From: Chloroflexota bacterium | GTDB taxonomy: Bacteria > Chloroflexota > Limnocylindria > Limnocylindrales > CSP1-4 | Length of the DNA: 13,773 nt | Assembly (NCBI GenBank): GCA_025935655.1 | Contig: JAICUV010000069.1 | Location: 1-13,773, forward strand | Direction: 5' to 3' | Part shown: positions 1-4,744 of the stretch, in pieces | Layout of the letters: each line of letters opens with the position of its first letter | Numbering within the stretch: the first letter of the stretch is position 1 | Translations under genes and position numbers: made by a program | Notes under the pieces: generated by a model | Database searches by the model: none | What the model was told of the DNA's origin: nothing | Seen by the model: only the letters and a program-made list of their open reading frames with translations

Positions 1-636
1 CTCATCCGGGTGGGCAACGAGGAGTACGCGCGTCTCAATCGCTCGTTCGGGCTCACGACGCTGCGCGACCGGCACGCGACGATCGACGGCTCGAGCCTGC
101 GGTTCCGGTTCACCGGCAAGAGCGGCAAGCGGCACGAGGTGACGATCCGCGACCGGCGGCTCGCCCGCGTCGTGGGCCGCTGCCAGGACCTGCCGGGCCA
201 GGACCTGCTCCAGTACCTGGACGATGCGGGCGAGGTCCGCGACGTCCGGTCGGAGGACGTCAACGACTACCTGCGCGAGATCGCCGGGGGCGCCGACATC
301 ACGGCGAAGGACTTCCGGACCTGGGCGGGGACCGTGCTCACGTACCGCGCCCTGCGAGCCCTGCAGCCCGGCACGACCGAGCGCGAGGCCCGCCACAACG
401 TGGTGCTGGCGATCAGGCAGACCTCGGAGCGGCTGGGCAACACCCCGGCCGTCGCGAAGCGGAGCTACGTCCACCCGGCCATCCTTCGGGCCTACCTGGA
501 CGGGGACATCGGCGAGGCGCTCGTGGAGGCGGCGGAGGACCAGCCGGCACCGCCCGCGGAGCCGTCCGAGGACGAGGAGGCCGGGGTGGTGGAGCTGCTC
601 CGCCAGCGGCTCGAGCTGGACGCCGCCCGCGCCTGA
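1..636 (+). CDS. DNA topoisomerase IB, C-terminal catalytic part (5' truncated)
   Basis: Bacterial type IB topoisomerase, which relaxes supercoils by nicking one strand through a 3'-phosphotyrosyl intermediate. The window opens in frame with L-I-R-V-G-N-E-E-Y, so the N-terminal domain lies upstream and the apparent GTG at 10 is not the real start. Comparison with the poxvirus/Deinococcus family places the catalytic residues at Arg (codon at 7-9, IRVG), Lys (118-120, FTGK), Arg (316-318, DFRTWAG), Asn (439-441, LGNTP) and the nucleophile Tyr (466-468, KRSYVHP). The fourth position is His in vaccinia; Asn is as I recall the Deinococcus enzyme, so the protein is expected to be active. The tail after about 520 is acidic and Ala/Pro-rich. 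The family assignment is firm. A hairpin follows the stop. Confidence 0.95.
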   Translation, partial: LIRVGNEEYARLNRSFGLTTLRDRHATIDGSSLRFRFTGKSGKRHEVTIRDRRLARVVGRCQDLPGQDLLQYLDDAGEVRDVRSEDVNDYLREIAGGADITAKDFRTWAGTVLTYRALRALQPGTTEREARHNVVLAIRQTSERLGNTPAVAKRSYVHPAILRAYLDGDIGEALVEAAEDQPAPPAEPSEDEEAGVVELLRQRLELDAARA

Positions 637-696
637 GCCGGCGGCCCCGGCACCGGCCCGCGCAATCGAGCCCTGCATCGGGGCCCGGAATCAAGA

Positions 697-735
697 ACGC
701 CGCACGACCCGGGAGGGGACCGGATCGTGCGGCGT
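697..735 (+). terminator. Hairpin terminator after topoisomerase IB
   Basis: An 11-bp perfect stem (ACGCCGCACGA at 697-707 with TCGTGCGGCGT at 725-735) continues, after one C/A mismatch, into a CCGG/CCGG stem with a seven-base loop GAGGGGA. It lies 60 nt after the topoisomerase stop. There is no U tract, as is common in high-GC genomes, so termination is inferred from stem strength and position. Confidence 0.7.
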
Positions 736-843
736 GCAGTCCGCGGACGGCCCCGTCACAGGCACGTCCACGGTGTCAATATGCGAATTTCGAACCCTTC
801 TGAGTCTACGAACCAGACGGGGGGATTTCGGCCACTGGGTATT

Positions 844-876
844 GCACCGGCATTACAACGACGTTGCATGCGGTGC
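844..876 (-). terminator. Hairpin after the LEA-like gene
   Basis: GCACCG (844-849) pairs with CGGTGC (871-876). Inside, CAT/ATG and CAAC/GTTG pair around a GAC loop, with one bulge and a small internal loop. It starts 9 nt beyond the stop of the minus-strand LEA-like gene and suits a terminator for that transcript. The surrounding 780-880 stretch is less GC-rich than the rest. Confidence 0.5.
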
Positions 877-885
877 GAGACGGCA

Positions 886-1101
886 TCAGACCTTCCGGTC
901 GGCCTCGTTCACGCCGCGGTTGACCGCGTCGCCGGCGTTGTCCACCGCGTTCCGGGCGTCGTCACCCAGGTTGCCCAGGTCCTTGCGAACCTCGTCACCG
1001 AGGTTGCCGACCTTGTCGGCGAGATCCTCGCCGTCGCGGTTGCGCCAAGCCTCCTTGGCGTCGACCTCGCCCTCGCGATAACCCTTCTTCAGGTCGTCCA
1101 T
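886..1101 (-). CDS. Small hydrophilic LEA-like protein with four 11-residue repeats
   Basis: A 71-residue charged protein with no cysteine, one Tyr, one Trp, no signal peptide and no membrane span. Residues 28-71 divide exactly into four 11-residue units with spaced small or hydrophobic positions: ADKVGNLGDEV, RKDLGNLGDDA, RNAVDNAGDAV, NRGVNEADRKV. This periodicity is typical of group 3 LEA proteins and of amphipathic apolipoprotein-like helices, which protect membranes or proteins during drying or osmotic stress. The frame stays open far upstream, but the ATG at 1101 is chosen because GGAGG (1110-1114) sits 8 nt before it and the upstream residues look non-coding. It is divergent from the membrane protein at 1274. 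CsbD-like or antitoxin-like assignments are alternatives; I cannot name a family with certainty. Function is inferred from repeat character only. Confidence 0.7.
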   Translation of the reverse strand: MDDLKKGYREGEVDAKEAWRNRDGEDLADKVGNLGDEVRKDLGNLGDDARNAVDNAGDAVNRGVNEADRKV

Positions 1102-1109
1102 CTGAACGT

Positions 1110-1114
1110 CCTCC
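1110..1114 (-). promoter_or_regulatory. Shine-Dalgarno of the LEA-like gene
   Basis: GGAGG on the minus strand, 8 nt before ATG at 1101. It decides the start within a frame open much further upstream. Confidence 0.75.
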
Positions 1115-1116
1115 GA

Positions 1117-1140
1117 GTCGGCGACGGGGGCCCGCCGCGC
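1117..1140. repeat. 24-bp exact direct repeat, copy 1
   Basis: Begins GTCGGCGACGGG and matches 1293-1316 base for base over 24 bp; both flanks differ. This copy is in the leader of the LEA-like gene, directly next to its ribosome-binding site. Confidence 0.85.
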
Positions 1141-1273
1141 TTCCTCGTACCGTAGGGGGCCACTCCTGACGGGCGTGTACCCGTGAGGGCGACCGCGCTT
1201 GCAGTGCGCTTGCGACGGCCGCGGCGAGCCGGGCCCGGGGTATCGTGCAGTGACCGCAGAGGGGGTGGCACGG

Positions 1274-2251
1274 ATGGGTCGGATCGAGCATCGTCGGCGA
1301 CGGGGGCCCGCCGCGCGCGGGACCGGGCTGCGAAGGCTCCCGGTGGTGGGCGTCGTGTTCGTCGCGCTCGCGGCGCTGGTCGCGGTCCTTGAGCTGTGGC
1401 CCATCGTCACCGAGCTCTCGCTGGGGACCACGACCTGGCCCGGCGAAATCCCGCAGCTGCTGCCGGGGGCCGCCCGTGCGGCCGCCATGGTCCTCCTCCC
1501 GGCGGCGGTCGCCTGGGGCAGCCCGATGCGCTACCGCGTCAATGGCTGGCTGTGGAAGGGCGCCCTGATCGTCGCCTTGATCCAGGTGCTGCGCTATCCG
1601 CTCGACGCCGCGCGTGACGCCATCCTGGGTGCGCTGGTCGAGGGCGGTGCCGAGCTGAACGACCCCGTACCAATGCTCGTCAACGTCGGCGTGGGCCTCG
1701 GGCTCGCGGCCCTGTCCATCCTCGGCGTGTGGGCCCTCGGCGAGGGGCTCAAGGACGCCGGGGGCCGCTCACGGGTCGCGGTCGTCGTGGCGGGCGTCCT
1801 CGCGGTGTCGCTCGGCCTGCTGCTGCTGGTCCCGGCGTTCATGGCCGGCACGGTGACGCTCACGCTCGCCCTCGTGCCGGACCTGCTCTCGGTCCTGCTC
1901 AACGTGCTGTACGTGTTCGCGAATGCGCTGCTCGCGGGCAGGGCGATCGCCGGAGCGCTGCGAGGCGTGCGGCCCGCGCGCGCGTGGCGGGTCGGGGCGA
2001 TCGGCGGAGCGGTGGTCTTCCTCGTGCCGGTCCTGTCGCTGGCGCTGCTGCTCCTGAACTCGTACGTCCTGACCGACGCCACGCCGCTGTCGTTCTCGTT
2101 CCTCGGCGTCATGACCTACCTGGGCTGGCCGCTGGTCGCCCTGGCGCTGGCGATGGGCATGGGCCGGATCGCGGCCCCGACACCCAGCCTCGTCGGCTCG
2201 GGGTTCGTCATGCGCGGCAGGGCCCACTTCGCGCCGGCGTCCCCGTCCTGA
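1274..2251 (+). CDS. Polytopic membrane protein of unknown function (8 predicted spans)
   Basis: 325 residues. A basic N-terminus (MGRIEHRRRR, then two more Arg at 20-21) is followed by hydrophobic segments at roughly 22-45, 64-82, 94-110, 133-157, 168-192, 195-222, 240-263 and 273-297, with a short polar tail. I recognise no catalytic or transport motif. The ATG at 1274 is preferred because AGAGGGGG (1258-1265) lies 8 nt upstream; an in-frame GTG at 1265 and a frame extending to 1199 are less likely. A TATCGT hexamer at 1241-1246 could be a -10, but no good -35 precedes it. The gene stands alone, divergent from the LEA-like gene, and ends before a very strong hairpin. It could be a small-molecule transporter or an integral sensor; nothing visible decides. 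Confidence 0.8.
   Translation: MGRIEHRRRRGPAARGTGLRRLPVVGVVFVALAALVAVLELWPIVTELSLGTTTWPGEIPQLLPGAARAAAMVLLPAAVAWGSPMRYRVNGWLWKGALIVALIQVLRYPLDAARDAILGALVEGGAELNDPVPMLVNVGVGLGLAALSILGVWALGEGLKDAGGRSRVAVVVAGVLAVSLGLLLLVPAFMAGTVTLTLALVPDLLSVLLNVLYVFANALLAGRAIAGALRGVRPARAWRVGAIGGAVVFLVPVLSLALLLLNSYVLTDATPLSFSFLGVMTYLGWPLVALALAMGMGRIAAPTPSLVGSGFVMRGRAHFAPASPS
1293..1316. repeat. 24-bp exact direct repeat, copy 2
   Basis: Second copy of the 24-bp repeat, 176 bp from the first. It lies inside the N-terminal coding sequence of the membrane protein and encodes part of its basic RRRRGPAAR stretch. Confidence 0.85.
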
Positions 2252-2614
2252 GCCGGCACGGGCCCGCGGTGCCCGCGCGCCTCACCACCCCGCCAGCCTG
2301 CCGACGCCGGGACACCACGAACCCCGGGAGGAGGGGGCTCCCGGGGTTCGTGGCGAGGGAAGAGAACGCCCCGTCACAAGCGTTCTCGTAGGAGGTTGGC
2401 GGCGGATCAGCTGCGATCACCGTAGCCGCCGCCGCGCTGCTGGCGGCTCAACGCGGGTGGCCCGACCATGACGTCGGCCTTGCGGATCGCCGCGAGGGAG
2501 GAAGGGTGGCCCCCGGACCCCCAGTGGTCGGGAGCCACCGCTACCAGCGTCGCGGCCCGGCGGGGTCGCCGGGGGAAACGGGAGGCCGGTCGCGGTTGCG
2601 GACGCATTGCAGCG
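2252..2614. other. Intergenic stretch rich in hairpins, no convincing gene
   Basis: Between the plus-strand membrane gene and the minus-strand HAD-like gene. Besides the 16-bp terminator it holds GAGAACGC/GCGTTCTC (2362-2387, 10-nt loop), AGCCGCC/GGCGGCT (2424-2448), CCCGGC/GCCGGG (2556-2573) and a weak GACGC/GCGTC (2601-2616) touching the HAD-like stop. Any of the last three could end the minus-strand SRPBCC/HAD transcript. A minus-strand open frame (2407-2607) lacks a ribosome-binding site and looks non-coding. Confidence 0.55.
2315..2353 (+). terminator. Strong 16-bp terminator hairpin after the membrane protein gene
   Basis: CCACGAACCCCGGGAG (2315-2330) is perfectly complementary to 2338-2353, with a 7-nt GAGGGGG loop. 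It lies 63 nt after the stop at 2251. It is the strongest hairpin in the window, although no U tract follows. Confidence 0.8.
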
Positions 2615-3013
2615 TCAGGCCATCGCCTGGCGGGTGAGGATCTCCATGGCCGCCGATGCCATGTCGCGCGACTCGAGGTCGAACCGGGGGAGCGGGAGCT
2701 TGCCGCTCGGGCGCCGCGGGCCTACCAGGACGGTCGTGCCGCCGCGCGGCCGGCCGAACGACGGGTACGGGTCCCCGGTCACGAACCAGGCGTCCGCGTC
2801 GAGGTGCTCGGGGAGGCTTGGCTCGTGGCGCACGGCCGGCGGGAGCTCGCCGAGCGCGTTCCCGGACGACGGCGCGAGCACGACCACCTCGAAGCCCGCG
2901 TCCACCAGGTGCGCGACCGCCTCGCCGATCCCGGGGGCGACGCGGTCGTCGCCGGAGCCGGGACCCGCCGAGGCGAGCAGCAGCGCGCTCGGATCGAGGT
3001 AGACGCGGGTCAC
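2615..3013 (-). CDS. Small HAD-like protein, function unknown
   Basis: 132 residues with a Rossmann-type layout: MTRVYLDPSALLLAS at the N-terminus (motif I position, Asp after YL), a helix with GIGEAVAHLVDAGFEVVVLAPSSG (motif II-like Ser after a beta strand), then a strand and WFVTGDPYP (motif IV-like Asp). The order resembles a minimal HAD phosphatase core without a cap. The second motif-I Asp is missing (D-P-S-A rather than DxDG), so catalysis is doubtful. The VYLDPSALL start also recalls PIN domains, but the later PIN acidic residues are not placed correctly. The start is GTG at 3013, overlapping the TGA of the upstream SRPBCC gene by three bases (GTGA), so the two are probably translationally coupled. 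HAD membership is moderately likely; substrate unknown. Confidence 0.7.
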   Translation of the reverse strand: MTRVYLDPSALLLASAGPGSGDDRVAPGIGEAVAHLVDAGFEVVVLAPSSGNALGELPPAVRHEPSLPEHLDADAWFVTGDPYPSFGRPRGGTTVLVGPRRPSGKLPLPRFDLESRDMASAAMEILTRQAMA

Positions 3014-3522
3014 CCCGCGCGGCCCGCCCGCGAGCCGGACGAGGCGGGCTGGCGATCCCCGGACACGTCATCCTGGGCGATCTCGCCACGCCAGCCGCCG
3101 GTCGCGCTGCCGCGGGTCTCGATGAACTGCTTGAACCGCTCCAGGTCGCCCTCGACGCGTCCGGCCGGGATGCCCAGCGCCGTGCCGACCTTCTCGACCG
3201 CGCCCGAAGGCTCGATGTCCATGGTCAGCGTGACCCGGGTGTGCGTGTCGTCGACGCGGTGGAAGTCGACCGCTCCGGCGTTGCGGTCACCGGTCGTCGA
3301 GGTCCACGCGATGCGCTGGTCGGGGGTCTGCTCGGTGATCTCGGCGTCCCACTCCTGGCGGCGGCCGGCGATCTGCGCGACCCAGTGGAGGCGCGTGTCG
3401 CCCTGCTGGGTGACGGACTCGACGCCATCCATGAACTGGGGGAACGTCTCGAACTGGGTCCACTGGTTGTACGCCTCGCGGACCGGGACGTTGACGTCGA
3501 TGCTCTTCTCGATCTTCGACAT
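3010..3522 (-). CDS. SRPBCC family protein (polyketide cyclase/dehydrase-like)
   Basis: 170 residues. The N-terminus MSKIEKSIDVNVPVREAYNQ, then WTQFETFPQFMDGVESV, is the typical opening of the SRPBCC (START/Bet v1-like) helix-grip fold that binds hydrophobic ligands in a deep cavity. The later strands (RLHWVAQIAGRRQEWDAEI, RIAWTSTTGDRNAGAVDFH, THTRVTLTMDIEP) and the long C-terminal helix with GRVEGDLERFKQFIETR fit it. A polar tail of about 25 residues follows. There is no signal peptide, so it is cytoplasmic. ATG at 3522 follows a GGAG six to seven bases upstream. The TGA overlaps the GTG of the HAD-like gene. Members of this subgroup are common in stress-linked clusters, and GlsB is immediately upstream, but the ligand cannot be read from sequence. 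Confidence 0.87.
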   Translation of the reverse strand: MSKIEKSIDVNVPVREAYNQWTQFETFPQFMDGVESVTQQGDTRLHWVAQIAGRRQEWDAEITEQTPDQRIAWTSTTGDRNAGAVDFHRVDDTHTRVTLTMDIEPSGAVEKVGTALGIPAGRVEGDLERFKQFIETRGSATGGWRGEIAQDDVSGDRQPASSGSRAGRAG

Positions 3523-3565
3523 GTGATCTCCGTGCGATCGGGGGCTCGGGGCCCCGGATATGGAA

Positions 3566-3596
3566 CGACCCCCGCCGCGGGCTGCGGCAGGGGTCG
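3566..3596 (-). terminator. Hairpin between glsB-like and SRPBCC genes
   Basis: CGACCCC/GGGGTCG plus, after a C/A mismatch, GCCGC/GCGGC around a GGGCT loop. It begins 15 nt after the stop of the GlsB-like gene on the minus strand, so the SRPBCC gene probably has its own promoter in the remaining 43 bp. A CGGGGCCCCG palindrome lies at 3547-3556 in that interval. Confidence 0.65.
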
Positions 3597-3611
3597 AGGG
3601 GCTGTGCGCGG

Positions 3612-3893
3612 TCAGACGGCGCCGCGACCCGTTCGGGAGCGACCCATCACCATGCTCGCGACGACCACCACGATGATTGCGCCGATGACCGCGACCACGA
3701 TCGACGAGATGTCGAGCGGGCCGTCGATCGGCTTGGTGTTGAACAGCGCGCCGGCGAGGAAACCGCCGACGAGTGCGCCGACGATGCCGAGCACGATGTG
3801 ACCGATGACGCCCAGGCCCTCGTCACCCTTGACGAGAAGACCGGCGAGATACCCGGCGATGGCGCCGAGCACGATCCACGCGATGATGCTCAT
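3612..3893 (-). CDS. GlsB/YeaQ/YmgE family membrane stress protein
   Basis: 93 residues with three hydrophobic segments (about 1-20, 28-52, 61-83), starting MSIIAWIVLGAIAGYLAGLL with the charged loop VKGDEGLG and the second span GHIVLGIVGALVGGFLAGAL. This pattern of G-rich helices is diagnostic of the YeaQ/YmgE (transglycosylase-associated, GlsB) family. Members are small inner-membrane proteins induced in general stress; in Firmicutes GlsB anchors Asp23. Biochemical function is unknown. The frame extends 18 residues upstream, but ATG at 3893 has GGAGG (3903-3907) 9 nt before it and matches the family N-terminus. A perfect inverted repeat sits 24 nt upstream and a hairpin follows the stop. 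Confidence 0.92.
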   Translation of the reverse strand: MSIIAWIVLGAIAGYLAGLLVKGDEGLGVIGHIVLGIVGALVGGFLAGALFNTKPIDGPLDISSIVVAVIGAIIVVVVASMVMGRSRTGRGAV

Positions 3894-3917
3894 ACGATTG
3901 AACCTCCGTCCCTTGGA

Positions 3918-3937
3918 ACCGAACGCATTCGTTCGGT
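3918..3937. promoter_or_regulatory. Inverted repeat ACCGAACG-N4-CGTTCGGT upstream of glsB-like gene
   Basis: Perfect 8-bp arms separated by CATT, located 24-44 nt before the GlsB-like ATG, just upstream of its ribosome-binding site. Length and symmetry suit a dimeric repressor operator. A leader hairpin (8-bp stem, 4-nt loop) is the alternative. Confidence 0.5.
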
Positions 3938-3966
3938 GTTGCCCCACTGTCGGTGGGCCGATCCGC

Positions 3967-4019
3967 TGGAGCGGCTACACCGACAGCCAGAGCTCTTGCA
4001 GGTTCCTGTCACCGCTCCA
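3967..4019 (-). terminator. Long inverted repeat after the lipoprotein gene
   Basis: TGGAGCGG (3967-3974) pairs with CCGCTCCA (4012-4019). Nested GACAG (3982-3986) pairs with CTGTC (4006-4010). It starts 14 nt after the lipoprotein stop on the minus strand and could end that transcript before the GlsB-like promoter. The loop is long, so this is tentative. Confidence 0.4.
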
Positions 4020-4032
4020 TGGGAGCCGGCGG

Positions 4033-4221
4033 CTAGGAGCTGGCGGGCGACTCGCTCGGGAGCATCTGGTCGCTCGGGCTCTCGAGCGGCGACGTGCTCA
4101 TCAGCGGCGACGCGCTCTCGAGCGGCGCGGCGGTGGCGCCGGCGCTGCTGCCGGAGCCGCCGCACGCGGCGGCCACCAGGGCCGACGCGCCGATGGCGAT
4201 CGCGATCATGATCTTGCGCAT
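4033..4221 (-). CDS. Small putative lipoprotein with Ser/Pro/Leu repeat tail
   Basis: 62 residues. MRKIMIAIAIGASALVAAAC is a short signal peptide ending in a lipobox-like VAAAC, with Cys20 as the predicted lipidated residue. The mature 42 residues are low-complexity: a GGSGSS linker followed by repeating PLES/SPL units (PLESASPL, SPLESPS, LPSESPAS). No fold is expected in the tail, which may be a spacer or a protease- or phosphate-modified stalk. The frame is open upstream, but ATG at 4221 is chosen because the signal peptide starts there and AGG of GAGGT lies about 10 nt before. The tail repeats also show in DNA as two CTCTCGAGCGGCG copies (4080-4092 and 4111-4123). Real expression is likely but unproven; function unknown. 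Confidence 0.62.
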   Translation of the reverse strand: MRKIMIAIAIGASALVAAACGGSGSSAGATAAPLESASPLMSTSPLESPSDQMLPSESPASS

Positions 4222-4312
4222 GTGGATGTACCTCGTTTGCTGGGGGAGGGACGATGCGGGCCGGAGCCCGGGCATCCCGGCGGGGCCGTCAGTGCTGACG
4301 ACCGCCTCTTGT

Positions 4313-4335
4313 CCCCCGGACCGTAGTCCCGGGGG
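4313..4335. repeat. CCCCCGG/CCGGGGG hairpin upstream of the lipoprotein gene
   Basis: Perfect 7-bp arms around a 9-nt loop, about 90 nt upstream of the lipoprotein ATG. It could belong to its promoter region or terminate something entering from the plus strand. Confidence 0.4.
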
Positions 4336-4531
4336 CATGCCGCGCCCATGGCACGCAACCCCGGCCAAGCCTTTCGCGTGCCTCGCAACGGCGGGGACGC
4401 TCCACGCGTCGCAACCCCGCTGATACGTGCGACGCGCGTGAGACGCGCGTGGGCTTCAGCCCCCCGGACGCACGCTGCAGGCGATGCCGGACGGAGTGGT
4501 CCGGCGCACCATCGCCCGGAGTGCCCACCCG

Positions 4532-4675
4532 ATGATCGACACAGCCATCACCCCGACGCCCGAGGTTGGAGCCCGCGAGCCGCGTGCGCGCGACGAGTGG
4601 TCAATGCGCCTGCTGGAGCTCGGCCTCGCCGGGATGGCGCTCGCCGCGGCACTGCTGCTCACCATCGCCCGCTAG
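4532..4675 (+). CDS. Possible 47-residue single-span membrane protein
   Basis: An open frame ending in LLELGLAGMALAAALLLTIAR, a clean C-terminal transmembrane helix preceded by a charged stretch (EVGAREPRARDEWSMR). The ATG at 4532 has GGAG at 4518-4521 (10-nt spacing); an in-frame ATG at 4484 has no ribosome-binding site. It would be a tail-anchored small membrane protein. No homology is recognised and hydrophobic frames arise by chance in GC-rich DNA, so confidence is low. The tandem repeat starts 7 nt after the stop. Confidence 0.3.
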   Translation: MIDTAITPTPEVGAREPRARDEWSMRLLELGLAGMALAAALLLTIAR

Positions 4676-4681
4676 GGCCCT

Positions 4682-4732
4682 CGGCCGCCCGCCGGGGTGA
4701 CGGCCGCCCGCCGGGGTGACGGCCGCCCGCCG
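4682..4732. repeat. 19-bp tandem repeat, about 2.7 copies
   Basis: Unit CGGCCGCCCGCCGGGGTGA at 4682-4700 and 4701-4719, identical, followed by a 13-base partial third copy at 4720-4732. It lies just beyond the AI-2E permease stop on the minus strand. It may be a slippage-prone minisatellite or part of a transcript end. Confidence 0.85.
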
Positions 4733-4744
4733 TCCGCCGGATCG

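Larger units (their letters stand above)
4222..4744. other. Gene-poor spacer with palindromes and repeats
   Basis: Upstream region of the lipoprotein (minus) and the far side of the AI-2E permease gene (minus). It holds a CGTCAG-TG-CTGACG palindrome (4287-4300), a CCCCCGG/CCGGGGG hairpin (4313-4335), two GACGCGCGTG direct repeats one base apart (4431-4440, 4442-4451), a possible tiny membrane-protein gene and a 19-bp tandem repeat. The remaining bases show no convincing gene on either strand. Confidence 0.5.

Noticed and set aside
2407..2607. 66-residue minus-strand frame after the HAD-like gene
   Set aside because: No ribosome-binding site, no recognisable motif, and it crosses two of the hairpins in this spacer.
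2615..3013. PIN-domain toxin reading of the VYLDPSALL start
   Set aside because: The acidic residues of a PIN active site are not found at the later positions, and there is no antitoxin next to it.
2656..3801. 381-residue plus-strand frame over the HAD-like/SRPBCC/GlsB genes
   Set aside because: Arg-rich shadow that runs across a hairpin and three well-supported minus-strand genes.
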